Of a stretch of DNA of 64,000 nucleotides, positions 8,446 through 16,552 are shown piece by piece. The notes beneath the pieces are model-generated. The model searched no databases. It saw only the letters and a program-made list of their open reading frames with translations, and had not been told where the DNA came from. The translations under genes and the position numbers were made by a program. The stretch covers positions 89,812-153,811 of the forward strand of contig JACJWG010000012.1 in assembly GCA_020637235.1 (NCBI GenBank), written 5' to 3'. Each line of letters begins with the position of its first letter. Position 1 is the stretch's first letter. This stretch comes from Acidimicrobiaceae bacterium (GTDB lineage: Bacteria; Actinomycetota; Acidimicrobiia; Acidimicrobiales; Ilumatobacteraceae).

Positions 8446-8784
8446 TCATGCTCCCTTCGCGGCGTCCGCGATCTCGACGTCCACCACGACGTCGCCGCCG
8501 TCGTTGCGCACCACGAACACCGGAACCGGCTGGGTGGCCGGCAGCGTCTGCGGCTCGCCGGTGACGAGACTGAAGGCGCTGCCGTGCTTCCAGCACTCGA
8601 TCTCCCTCGCGTCGCAGATCACCTCACCCTCGCTCAGCGACACGTCGGCGTGGCTGCAGGTGTCACCGATCGCGTACAGGTCGTCACCGATGCGCACGAT
8701 CGCGACCGGGATGCCGCCGACGATCACCTTGCGGGCCGAGTTCGGGGCGATCTCGTCGAACCGGCACACCACCACACCGCTCAT
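8446..8784 (-). CDS. Rieske [2Fe-2S] ferredoxin of the suf operon
   Basis: A 112-residue Rieske protein with ligands C43-x-H45 (CSHADVSLSEGEV) and C64-x2-H67 (CWKHGSAF). It carries electrons as a small soluble ferredoxin of the bi-phenyl dioxygenase or NirD type. Such a gene inside actinobacterial suf operons is common, where it is thought to supply electrons or be an early client of the machinery. The start overlaps the sufD stop by four bases and its own stop is next to the sufC start, so translation is coupled. Confidence 0.92.
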   Translation of the reverse strand: MSGVVVCRFDEIAPNSARKVIVGGIPVAIVRIGDDLYAIGDTCSHADVSLSEGEVICDAREIECWKHGSAFSLVTGEPQTLPATQPVPVFVVRNDGGDVVVDVEIADAAKGA

Positions 8785-9923
8785 GACGTCCTCCGTGCGA
8801 GCTTCGCGCCGACCTGTTCGCGCAACTGCACGGCGAGCGGGCCGACGGGCAACTGTTCGAGCACCTCGTCGAAGAAGCCGAGCACCACGAGCCGTTCGGC
8901 GATCTCGGGAGGGATGCCGCGGCTCTCGAGGTAGAAGCGCTGCTCCTCGTCGATCGGGCCGACCGTGCTGGCATGACTGCACTTCACGTCGTTGGTCTCG
9001 ATGTCGAGGTTCGGCACGCTCTCGGCCCACGCGCCCGAACTGAGCGTCAGGTTGCGGTTCGTCTGGAACGCCTGGGAGCCCTTGGCGTCGTGACGGATCT
9101 TGATCAGCCCCGTGTACACGCTCTTCGCCTGGTCCTGCACGGCGCCCTTGAACAGCAGGTCGCTGTGCGTACGCGGCGCCGCGTGGTCCTGCAGGGTGCG
9201 GAAGTCGTGCATCTGCGTGTCGTCGGCGTAGTAGAGGGCGATCTGGCGGGTGCTCGCGCCCTGGCCGGTCACTCGCGCCTCGGTCCGCACCCGGGCGTAG
9301 TCGCCACCGAGCGCCACGGTCGCGAGCAGCGTGTTCGAGTCGCGGGCGCCGAGTGCACGTTGGTGGGCGAGGCTCCAGGTCGAGCCACCGAGCATGTTGA
9401 CGCCGAGGTACTTCAGCCGTGCCGCCGGGGCGACGTCGACCTCGAGCCGGGGCACCACCAGCGCCACCAGGCCGTCGGGTGACACGAACTGCTCGACCAC
9501 GGTGAGTTCGCTGTCCTCGGCGGCATCGACGATCAGCCGGGGGAACACGGCCGTGCCTGCGGCGTGGACGCGATGGGTGACGACGACCGGGCGCTCGGCC
9601 ACGACACCTCGTGGCACCGACACGACCACGGCATCCATGAACGCCCGGTTGAGCTCGTGGAACACGTCGATCGTGTCGAGGTCGTCGACCCGGTCGAGCG
9701 ACCCGCCGTGCGCCACGTGCACCCCCTCGGGCGCGTCGACCGTAGTGTCGGCCCGACCCGGCACGAACCAGTCGAGGTCGAGTTCGTCGATCCGGCTGTA
9801 TCGCCACACCTCGTCCTCGGGACTCGGCGGTGCGAGCGCGGCCGCTCGTTCAGCAGCGGCGAGGCGGAGGTCGAGATCCGGCGGTGCCGCCGCGCGGACG
9901 GCGTCGGGTGTGAACGCAGGCAC
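8781..9923 (-). CDS. sufD: SufD, Fe-S cluster assembly scaffold subunit
   Basis: A 380-residue SufD-type protein from GTG 9923. The SufB/SufD core beta-helix is recognised by blocks such as LGGDYARVRTEARVTGQGAS, HTHSDLLFKGAVQDQAKSVY-like sequence and TNDVKCSHASTVGPIDEE, which carries the conserved Cys and His of the SufB-SufD interface. The C-terminus ends with PEIAERLVVLGFFDEVLEQL, usual for SufD. It forms SufBC2D, which assembles Fe-S clusters. Its partner SufB is encoded separately at 23644-25044. A 13-base element shared with the sufB promoter lies just upstream. Confidence 0.93.
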   Translation of the reverse strand: MPAFTPDAVRAAAPPDLDLRLAAAERAAALAPPSPEDEVWRYSRIDELDLDWFVPGRADTTVDAPEGVHVAHGGSLDRVDDLDTIDVFHELNRAFMDAVVVSVPRGVVAERPVVVTHRVHAAGTAVFPRLIVDAAEDSELTVVEQFVSPDGLVALVVPRLEVDVAPAARLKYLGVNMLGGSTWSLAHQRALGARDSNTLLATVALGGDYARVRTEARVTGQGASTRQIALYYADDTQMHDFRTLQDHAAPRTHSDLLFKGAVQDQAKSVYTGLIKIRHDAKGSQAFQTNRNLTLSSGAWAESVPNLDIETNDVKCSHASTVGPIDEEQRFYLESRGIPPEIAERLVVLGFFDEVLEQLPVGPLAVQLREQVGAKLARRTS

Positions 9924-9934
9924 GGCGAAATACT

Positions 9935-9947
9935 ACTAGCCGGATAG
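9935..9947 (-). promoter_or_regulatory. Element ACTA-N5-ATAG upstream of sufD
   Basis: ACTAGCCGGATAG sits 12 bases before the sufD start. A matching element, ACTACGGCCATAG, lies upstream of sufB at 25087-25099. Each contains a C/G-only five-base centre. They could be a shared SufR-like operator or a shared -10 region. Confidence 0.45.
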
Positions 9948-9964
9948 GAGAAATTCGCCAGTCC

Positions 9965-10315
9965 TCAGCGCCCGCCCCGCCGGAAGAAGCGGCGCAGCCC
10001 TCGACGCTGTGAGGCTCGACGTTCGGCCTCGACCTCGGCCATCACCTGGGCACCGATCGCGTGCAGATGATCCTCGGCCTCGTCGAGCACCGCGGCCGCC
10101 GACCCATCACCCAACCCGGGCGGCTCGGCCGGGGTCTTCGGCGGCACCACGGTGCCATAGGTCCACCCCGCGTCCATCCGGCGCTCGTACTTCGGGCAGT
10201 TCTCGGGACAGCGCCACGGCGCCTCGGGCGCGAGGTCGAGGTTGCACTTCCGCACGGTCTCGCCATTCGGGTAGGTGCGGCTCTCGAAGTTCTTGCACTC
10301 CTGGCGCATGGGCAT
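9965..10315 (-). CDS. Conserved hypothetical protein with four-cysteine N-terminus
   Basis: A 116-residue protein I do not recognise by name. The N-terminal third has four cysteines at residues 7, 24, 36 and 40, the last two in WRCPENCPKYERR, a likely metal or Fe-S site. The C-terminal half is helical and basic, with an AEVEAERRASQRRGLRRFFRR end. It lies 41 bases upstream of sufD in the same direction, so it may belong to the suf transcript or flank its promoter. A role in Fe-S handling is a guess from position. The start ATG 10315 is followed by a second ATG at 10309. Confidence 0.65.
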   Translation of the reverse strand: MPMRQECKNFESRTYPNGETVRKCNLDLAPEAPWRCPENCPKYERRMDAGWTYGTVVPPKTPAEPPGLGDGSAAAVLDEAEDHLHAIGAQVMAEVEAERRASQRRGLRRFFRRGGR

Positions 10316-10373
10316 ACCACCAGTCTGCCAACCGCGCAGCGGCGCGGCATCGCGCCGGCGGGTGAGGATCCGG

Positions 10374-11000
10374 TCAGAGTCCGAGCTCGGCGGCACGCGC
10401 GAGCACCCGGTCGCGCTCCGCGCCGATCGTGGTGGAGTCGCCGTGACCGGTGTGGACGATCGTCTCGTCGGGCAGGGCGAGCAGCCGGTCGCGGATGCTG
10501 CGCACGATGGTCGGCTCGTCGCTGTAGCTGCGCCCGGTGGCGCCGGGTCCGCCGCAGAACAACGTGTCGCCGCTGAACAGCACGCCGGCCTCGCGATCGT
10601 GGAAGCAGCAGCACCCGGGCGAGTGCCCGGGGGTGTGCAGCACGTCGAGCTGGTGCCCGCCGACACCGAGCACCGCACCGGGTTCCAGGTCACGGTCCGG
10701 CGACACACCCGGCCACACCACGTCCCACAGCATCCGATCGTTCGGGTGGAGCACGATCGGGGCGTCGACCAGCTCGCGCAACGGCACGGCGGCGTCGATG
10801 TGGTCGTTGTGACCGTGGGTCAGCACGATCGCCCGCACGCGCCGGCCGTGCACGGCGGACGCGATCGCAGCGGCGTCGTGCGCCGCGTCGAACACGATCA
10901 CCTCGCGGTCGTCGCCGACCAGCCAGATGTTGTTGGTCACCTCCCACTCGCCCCCGTCGAGGGCGAAGATCCCGTCCGTCGTGACCAGCTCGATCGTCAT
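10374..11000 (-). CDS. MBL-fold metallo-hydrolase (glyoxalase II-like)
   Basis: A 208-residue metallo-beta-lactamase fold protein. The dinuclear zinc motif THGHNDH lies near residue 60, a second histidine in HTPGHSPG near 122, the bridging aspartate in FSGDTLF near 143 and the last ligand in HTGHGD near 184. This arrangement is that of small hydroxyacylglutathione-hydrolase-like enzymes of actinobacteria, which hydrolyse thioesters. The true substrate is not clear and may be a mycothiol thioester. It shares direction with the four-cysteine gene downstream (58-base gap). Confidence 0.85.
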   Translation of the reverse strand: MTIELVTTDGIFALDGGEWEVTNNIWLVGDDREVIVFDAAHDAAAIASAVHGRRVRAIVLTHGHNDHIDAAVPLRELVDAPIVLHPNDRMLWDVVWPGVSPDRDLEPGAVLGVGGHQLDVLHTPGHSPGCCCFHDREAGVLFSGDTLFCGGPGATGRSYSDEPTIVRSIRDRLLALPDETIVHTGHGDSTTIGAERDRVLARAAELGL

Positions 11001-11066
11001 GCGGTCGACGCTACCCCGCTGTCTCGCGCCGCACCGCCGTCGAGAGGCGGGCGCATCGTCCGGGGC

Positions 11067-12395
11067 TCAGTGGTTGAGCGAGAGGCCGTCGAGGGAGTCG
11101 GCGAACTTCTCGATCGCCGCCGCCCGGCGCGTGGGCACGTGGTCGATCGAGGGCTCACTCGGGCGGTAGCGCTTCAGGATCTGGCGGGCGACCGTCACCT
11201 TGTGCACCTCGTCGGGTCCGTCGTAGATCCGAGCGGCACGGGCGGCGCGATACATCCCCTCGAGCGGCAGGTCGGTGGTGTAGCCGAGCGAGCCGTGGAT
11301 CTGGATCGCCCGGTCGATCACGTTGTAGAGCACCTTCGCACCCCAGAACTTGATCACGCCGATCTCGAGACGGGCGTCGCTGTAGTGCTTGCCGGCTGCG
11401 TGCAACTGGTCCATCTTCCATGCGGCCTGCAACGTGAGCAGGCGGGCGGCCTGCATCTCGGCGTAGCTCTCGGCGATCCAGTCCTGCACCATCTGCTTGT
11501 CGGCGAGGATCGACCCGTGCACGTATCGGGTGAGCGCCCGCTCGCACAACAGGTCGAAGGCCCGCTGACTCTGGCCGAGCCAGCGCATCGCGTGGTGGAT
11601 GCGGCCGGGGCCGAGGCGCTTCTGCGCGAGGGCGAACCCCTGCCCGATGCCGTCCTCGCCGCCGACGATGTTGTCGAACGGCACGCGCACGTTGTCGTAG
11701 AGGATCTCGGCGTGGCCACCCGGCTCGCCGGTCTTGTGATCGGGCTCGCCCATCGTGGGCACGTCGCGGACGATGTTGACGCCCGGCGTCGTGCGTGGCA
11801 CCAGGATCATCGAGTAGTTGCGGTACGGGGTCTCGTGATCGCCCGTCTTGCACATCACGATCAGCAGATCGGCGATCGACGCGTTGGACGAGAACCACTT
11901 GTGACCGTTGATCACCCACTCGTCACCGTCGCGCACTGCGCTCGTGGTGAGCAGTGTCGGGTCGGCGCCCGCACCCGGCTCGGTCATCGAGAAGCAACTG
12001 CGGATGCGGCCGTCGAGCAACGGCTGCATCCACTGGTCCTTCTGCGCCTCGGTCCCGCCGACGGCGAGCAACTCGGCGTTGCCGCTGTCGGGGGCGTTGT
12101 TGCCGAAGATGCTCGGGCCGTACGGCGTCTGACCGAGTACCTCGTGCATCAGCCCGAGCTTCACCTGGCCGAAGCCCAGGCCGCCCATGTCGGGCGGCAA
12201 GTGCGCTGCCCACAGGCCCTGCTGCTTCACCTCCTCCTTCAGCGGAGCCGTGATCTGCACGAACCGCTCGCGGCCCTCGGGGGTGCGCCACAGGTCGGCC
12301 AGCGTCTCGAGCGGGATGATCTCCTCCCGCACGAACCCGCGCATCCACTCGAGCTTGCGCTCGAACTCCGGTTCGGTCTCGAAATCCCACGCCAT
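11067..12395 (-). CDS. Acyl-CoA dehydrogenase (ACAD10/11-like)
   Basis: A 442-residue flavoprotein that desaturates acyl-CoA esters. Blocks seen are FSMTEPGAGADPT (about residue 133), the FAD-binding WFSSN, DNIVGGEDGIGQGFALAQKR, and the C-terminal IQIHGSLGYTTDLPLEGMYR with YDGPDEVHK. The start at 12395 is chosen because a GGGGAA ribosome site precedes it. It is transcribed away from an APH-like kinase gene at 12484 across an 88-base gap containing a TetR-type operator. In animals the ACAD10/11 proteins join these two activities to degrade 4-hydroxy acids; the pairing here may do the same. Alternative: plain fatty-acid beta-oxidation. Confidence 0.88.
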   Translation of the reverse strand: MAWDFETEPEFERKLEWMRGFVREEIIPLETLADLWRTPEGRERFVQITAPLKEEVKQQGLWAAHLPPDMGGLGFGQVKLGLMHEVLGQTPYGPSIFGNNAPDSGNAELLAVGGTEAQKDQWMQPLLDGRIRSCFSMTEPGAGADPTLLTTSAVRDGDEWVINGHKWFSSNASIADLLIVMCKTGDHETPYRNYSMILVPRTTPGVNIVRDVPTMGEPDHKTGEPGGHAEILYDNVRVPFDNIVGGEDGIGQGFALAQKRLGPGRIHHAMRWLGQSQRAFDLLCERALTRYVHGSILADKQMVQDWIAESYAEMQAARLLTLQAAWKMDQLHAAGKHYSDARLEIGVIKFWGAKVLYNVIDRAIQIHGSLGYTTDLPLEGMYRAARAARIYDGPDEVHKVTVARQILKRYRPSEPSIDHVPTRRAAAIEKFADSLDGLSLNH

Positions 12396-12441
12396 GTCGC
12401 TGTTCCCCTTCGAACGGTTCACCGAGGTCGCCCGGAACTAT

Positions 12442-12461
12442 AGTTGACGTTGATGTCAACT
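12442..12461. promoter_or_regulatory. Operator AGTTGAC-N6-GTCAACT between divergent genes
   Basis: AGTTGACGTTGATGTCAACT is a perfect dyad with seven-base arms. It overlaps TATAGT (12439-12444), a good -10 box readable on both strands (ACTATAGT). A repressor bound here would block both the acyl-CoA dehydrogenase and the kinase gene. It is one of four TGACGT-N4-GTCA sites between 12.4 and 22.1 kb. Confidence 0.7.
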
Positions 12462-12483
12462 TTGGAGCCGGAGCCTCACCAGC

Positions 12484-13548
12484 ATGACGCATGAACACCC
12501 GCACGTCGACGACGGAGTGCCACCCGGCATCACACCGTCGTCGCTCACCCCGTGGCTCCTCGGTCACCTCGACGGCGTCGAACTCCGACCGCCGCTGCGG
12601 TACACGTCGGTCGCCGGCGGCCACTCGTGCCTCACCTACGTCGTCACCGACGCCGACGGTCGCCGCGCGGTGTTGCGCCGCCCGCCGCTCGGCCACGCCC
12701 TCGCCACCGCACACGACGTGGTGCGTGAACACCGGATCATCAGCGCCCTCGCCGAAACCGGCGTGCCGGTCGCGCCCGCCCTGGCCGTGTGCACCGACAC
12801 CGAGGTGAACGGTGCACCGTTCTTCGTGATGGATCACGTCGACGGGGTGGTGCTGCACGTGCTCGACGACGTCGCGACCCTGCTCCCCGATGTCGCCGCG
12901 CGGCGCCGCGCCGGTTTCGAACTCGTCGACGCGCTCGCGGCGTTGCACGGCGTCGATGTCGACGCCGTCGGACTCGGCGACCTGTCCCGGCGCACCGGAT
13001 ACCTCGACCGTCAGCTGAAGCGATGGGCTGCGCAGTGGGAGGCATCGCGCACCCGCGAGCTGCCGCTCATGGACCTGCTGCACCGCTGGCTCGTCGAGCA
13101 CCGGCCGGCAGAGGGCGCCACCGGAGTGGTGCACGGCGACTTCCGCCTCGGCAACATGATCCTCGGTCCGGACGGCGAGCTGCGCGCCATCCTCGACTGG
13201 GAGTTGTGCACCCTCGGCGACCAGCTCGCCGACGTGGCGTATCTGATGCGGTCGTGGGTGCAGCCGGACGAACCGGGGAGCAACCATCTCGACCCACCCA
13301 CCCGCGCCGGCGGCTTCCCCGACCGCGACGAGCTGGTCGAGCGCTACCGACGCGTGTCGGGTCGCTCGGTGGACGACCTCGGCTACTGGATGGCGTTCAA
13401 CGCGTGGCGGTCGGCCGCGATCGCCGAAGGGGTGCTGCGTCGCTATCTCGACGGCGCGATGGGCACCCGCCCCGACGACCTCGACGGCTTCGCTCGCGGC
13501 GTCGAGGCATCGGTGGCGAACGGCGCGTCGTGGGCCGGGATCGGGTGA
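12484..13548 (+). CDS. Phosphotransferase family protein (APH fold, ACAD10/11-associated)
   Basis: A 354-residue kinase-fold protein of the aminoglycoside phosphotransferase superfamily. The catalytic loop is HGDFRLGN (H217) and the metal-binding loop is LDWELCTLGD near residue 238. An N-terminal lobe with GGHSCLTY lies near residue 45. Bacterial relatives beside acyl-CoA dehydrogenases phosphorylate 4-hydroxyacyl-CoA rather than antibiotics, and this gene is divergent from such a dehydrogenase with a shared operator. A drug-resistance role is therefore unlikely. A TATAGT -10 lies 40 bases upstream. Confidence 0.87.
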   Translation: MTHEHPHVDDGVPPGITPSSLTPWLLGHLDGVELRPPLRYTSVAGGHSCLTYVVTDADGRRAVLRRPPLGHALATAHDVVREHRIISALAETGVPVAPALAVCTDTEVNGAPFFVMDHVDGVVLHVLDDVATLLPDVAARRRAGFELVDALAALHGVDVDAVGLGDLSRRTGYLDRQLKRWAAQWEASRTRELPLMDLLHRWLVEHRPAEGATGVVHGDFRLGNMILGPDGELRAILDWELCTLGDQLADVAYLMRSWVQPDEPGSNHLDPPTRAGGFPDRDELVERYRRVSGRSVDDLGYWMAFNAWRSAAIAEGVLRRYLDGAMGTRPDDLDGFARGVEASVANGASWAGIG

Positions 13549-13554
13549 GGCACC

Positions 13555-14568
13555 TCAGCCCGGCGTCGACGCCCGGGGGACACCGACCGACACCGGGGTG
13601 GCGTGCAGGTGGCAGCGCACCTCACCGCCACCGTCCACCTGGGTGACCGGCGGCATCTCCACCCGGCACACGTCCATCACGTGCGCACAACGCGATGCGA
13701 ACGTGCACCCCGGCGGTGGGTTGCGGGGGTCGGGCAGGTCGCCGGGCAACACGATGCGGGTGCGCTCACGCTGGCGGGCCGGATGCGGCACCGGCGACGC
13801 CGACAACAGCGCTTCCGTGTACGGGTGCCGCGGCGCACCGAAGATCCGCTCCGCCGGTCCGTGCTCGACGATGCGGCCGAGGTACATCACGGCCACACGA
13901 TCGGAGATGTGGCGGACGACCGCGAGGTCGTGGGCGACGAAGAGGTAGCCGATGCCGAACTCGTCGCGGAGGTCCTGCAGCAGGTTGATCACCTGGTTCT
14001 GCGTCGACACGTCGAGCGCACTCACCGCCTCGTCGCAGATCACCACCTTCGGCCGGAGCGCGATCGCGCGGGCGATCGCCACCCGCTGGCGCTGACCGCC
14101 GGAGAACTCGTACGGGTAGCGCCGGGCGTGCTCGGCTCGCAGCCCCACGCGATCGAGCAGCTCGGCCACGCGCGACTGCGCCTCCCCGCGGCCGAGCCGC
14201 TCGTGCACGACCATCGGCTCGGCGATGCTCTCGCCGATCGGCGACGACGGATCGAGCGACGAGTACGGGTCCTGGAACACCATCTGGATGTGGCGGCGGT
14301 GACGGCGGAGGTCGCCACCGGACAGCCCCGTCAACTCGGCTCCATCGAGGCGCACCGAGCCCGACGACACCGGCACCAGACCGAGGATGCCCCTGGCGGT
14401 GCTCGACTTGCCCGAGCCGGACTCGCCCACCAGACCCAGCGTCTCCCCACGATCGATGGCGAACGACACGTCGTCGACCGCACGGAGCGGGCGGCGGCGG
14501 GACAGCAGGCCGCGCGAGCCGGGGAACGTGACGGTGAGGCCCTCGACCTCGAGCGCTCGCTCGGTCAT
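13555..14568 (-). CDS. Peptide ABC transporter ATP-binding protein (DppF/OppF type)
   Basis: A 337-residue ATPase. Walker A is GESGSGKSST, the Q-loop VFQDPYSSLDP, the signature FSGGQRQRVAIARA and Walker B VVICDEAVSALD. The C-terminal oligopeptide-transporter extension has the CTFASRCAHVMDVC cysteine cluster typical of OppF/DppF. It is the last gene of the five-gene operon running from 19304 to 13555 and starts within the stop of the gene before it (four-base overlap). It energises uptake of peptides or similar solutes by the DppBC channel. Confidence 0.92.
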   Translation of the reverse strand: MTERALEVEGLTVTFPGSRGLLSRRRPLRAVDDVSFAIDRGETLGLVGESGSGKSSTARGILGLVPVSSGSVRLDGAELTGLSGGDLRRHRRHIQMVFQDPYSSLDPSSPIGESIAEPMVVHERLGRGEAQSRVAELLDRVGLRAEHARRYPYEFSGGQRQRVAIARAIALRPKVVICDEAVSALDVSTQNQVINLLQDLRDEFGIGYLFVAHDLAVVRHISDRVAVMYLGRIVEHGPAERIFGAPRHPYTEALLSASPVPHPARQRERTRIVLPGDLPDPRNPPPGCTFASRCAHVMDVCRVEMPPVTQVDGGGEVRCHLHATPVSVGVPRASTPG

Positions 14569-15617
14569 GACACACCCCCCAGGACGATTTCGTCCGTCCG
14601 TACGCATCGCGCCTCGTGGTCGTTCGCCACCCGTCGCAGCACGAGTGCGCCGGACCGGCACTCGTCGATCGCGTACGGGCATCGCGGCGCGAACCGGCAC
14701 CCGTCGCCGAAGCGGCTGGGTGGCGGCGGCTGGCCCGGGATCGAGGCGAGACGGGTGCCGCGCACCTCTGCCGTCGGCATCGACCGCAGCAACCCCTCGG
14801 TGTAGGGGTGACGAGGTGCCCCGAACAGGTCGTCCACCAGGCCGGTCTCGACGGCCTGCCCGGCGTACATCACCATCACGCGGTCGGCGATGTCGGCCAC
14901 CACCCCGAGGTCGTGGGTGATCACCACGAGCCCCATGCCGAGCTCGTCGCGCAGCGAGCGCAACAGATCGAGCACCTGCGCCTGGATCGTGACGTCGAGC
15001 GCCGTGGTGGGTTCGTCGGCGATGACGACGTCGGGCTCGCACGACAACGCCATCGCGATCATCACCCGCTGGCGCATGCCACCCGAGAACTCGTGCGGGT
15101 AGTCGCGCACGCGTTCGCGGGCTCGCGGGATGCCGACGAGGTCGAGCACCTCGGCGGCACGAGCGCGAGCGGCACGACGCGACACTCGGCGATGGCGTCG
15201 CACCACCTCGGCGATCTGGTCACCCACCCGGAACGCCGGGTCGAGGCTCGTCATCGGTTCCTGGAAGATCATCGCGATCCGGTCGCCGCGGATGTCCTCC
15301 AACGTGCGCCGCCGCTGGCTGAGCAGCTCGACCCCGTTGAGGCTCACCGATCCGCCGGGACCCACACGACCGGCCGGCGGCAGCAGGCCCATGCAGGCGA
15401 GGCTGGTGACGCTCTTGCCCGACCCCGATTCACCGACGATCGCGAGCGTCTCGCCGCGTCGCACGCCGAACGAGACGTCCTCCACGACGGTGATCCAGCC
15501 GGCCTCGGTGGCGAACTCGACCGTGAGCCCGCGCACGTCGAGCACGTTCTCGAGCGCGTGGCCGAGGATGTGGTCGGTCGCCGCGTCGGGGGCGGCCTCG
15601 GGTGACGAGGCGCTCAA
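14565..15617 (-). CDS. Peptide ABC transporter ATP-binding protein (DppD/OppD type)
   Basis: A 350-residue ATPase paired with the next one. It shows GESGSGKSVTS, IFQEPMTSLDPAF, FSGGMRQRVMIAMA and VIADEPTTALDVTIQAQ, the signature of OppD/DppD. The C-terminal CRFAPRCPYAIDEC block could hold an Fe-S or zinc site. TTG at 15617 is the probable start because the stop of the upstream permease gene overlaps it in a TTGA arrangement. It works with its partner ATPase to drive solute import. Confidence 0.92.
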   Translation of the reverse strand: MSASSPEAAPDAATDHILGHALENVLDVRGLTVEFATEAGWITVVEDVSFGVRRGETLAIVGESGSGKSVTSLACMGLLPPAGRVGPGGSVSLNGVELLSQRRRTLEDIRGDRIAMIFQEPMTSLDPAFRVGDQIAEVVRRHRRVSRRAARARAAEVLDLVGIPRARERVRDYPHEFSGGMRQRVMIAMALSCEPDVVIADEPTTALDVTIQAQVLDLLRSLRDELGMGLVVITHDLGVVADIADRVMVMYAGQAVETGLVDDLFGAPRHPYTEGLLRSMPTAEVRGTRLASIPGQPPPPSRFGDGCRFAPRCPYAIDECRSGALVLRRVANDHEARCVRTDEIVLGGVS

Positions 15618-16552
15618 CTCGCACCTCGCCGGATCTCGCGACCGACGGAGTCGCGCAGGCCGTCACCGAGCACGTTGAACGCCAGCACGGCGAGCACGAT
15701 CGCGACGCCCGGGAAGATCACGAGCGTCGGACTCTGGTTCAAGAACCGGTAGGCGCGACCCACCATCGCGCCCCACGACGCGTCGGGCGGCTGGACCCCC
15801 AGGCCGAGGAAGCTGAGGCCGGCCTCGGCCAGCATCGCGAACCCGAGCGACAGCGAGGTCTGCACCACCAGCGGCGACAGGGCGTTGGGCAGGATGCGCG
15901 TCCGCAGGACGCGCATCGTGGGCGTGCCGATGCTGCGGCTCGCCTCCACGAACGTCTCCTCCTTGACCGCCAGCACCGACGCACGGGTGAGCCGGATGAA
16001 GCGGGGAGCGAAGATGATGCCGACGGCGATCATCGCGTTGCGGAGGTTGGGCCCGAACACCCCGACGATCGCGATCGCGAGCAACAGCGGCGGGAAGCTC
16101 ATCAGCGTGTCGGTGAGTCGGGAGATCGCGGTGTCGACCAGACCACCGAAGTAGCCGGCGACGAGACCCGGCAGGACACCCAGCGCGAGTGCGAGCACCA
16201 CCGCCTGCGCGGCGGCGAGCAGCGACACGCGACTGCCGAAGATCATCCGGCTGAGCACGTCCCGGCCGAGTTCGTCGGTGCCGAGCCAGTGCTCGGACGA
16301 CGGCCCCTGCAACGTGTTGCGCAGGTCCTGCACCAAGGGGTCGTGCGGCGCGACCACCGGTGCGAACACCGCCACGAGCACCAGGCCGACGAGGAACACG
16401 AGCGCCACGACGGCGGGCCGCTGGCGGAGGAATCGGCGCCGGAACCGGCGGAACGGTGTCTCGACGGTGTCGGAGACCGCCGAGGCGCCCTCCCATCCGG
16501 TGAAGCCGATCCACGGATCCTCACGAGCGATCGGTCGGTCGAGCTCGGTCAT
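15614..16552 (-). CDS. Peptide ABC transporter permease (DppC/OppC type)
   Basis: A 312-residue membrane protein with an N-terminal cytoplasmic region and six hydrophobic spans. LGTDELGRDVLSRMIFGSR near residue 92 is the DppC hallmark, and EASRSIGTPTMRVLRTRILPN is the EAA loop that contacts the ATPases. It forms the channel with the DppB-type protein. The start is fused with the stop of the upstream gene (ATGA). Substrate is not set by sequence. Confidence 0.92.
   Translation of the reverse strand: MTELDRPIAREDPWIGFTGWEGASAVSDTVETPFRRFRRRFLRQRPAVVALVFLVGLVLVAVFAPVVAPHDPLVQDLRNTLQGPSSEHWLGTDELGRDVLSRMIFGSRVSLLAAAQAVVLALALGVLPGLVAGYFGGLVDTAISRLTDTLMSFPPLLLAIAIVGVFGPNLRNAMIAVGIIFAPRFIRLTRASVLAVKEETFVEASRSIGTPTMRVLRTRILPNALSPLVVQTSLSLGFAMLAEAGLSFLGLGVQPPDASWGAMVGRAYRFLNQSPTLVIFPGVAIVLAVLAFNVLGDGLRDSVGREIRRGAS

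Noticed and set aside
12484..13548. Aminoglycoside resistance kinase
   Set aside because: The HGDFRLGN fold is shared, but the pairing with an acyl-CoA dehydrogenase and the shared operator point to acyl-CoA metabolism.
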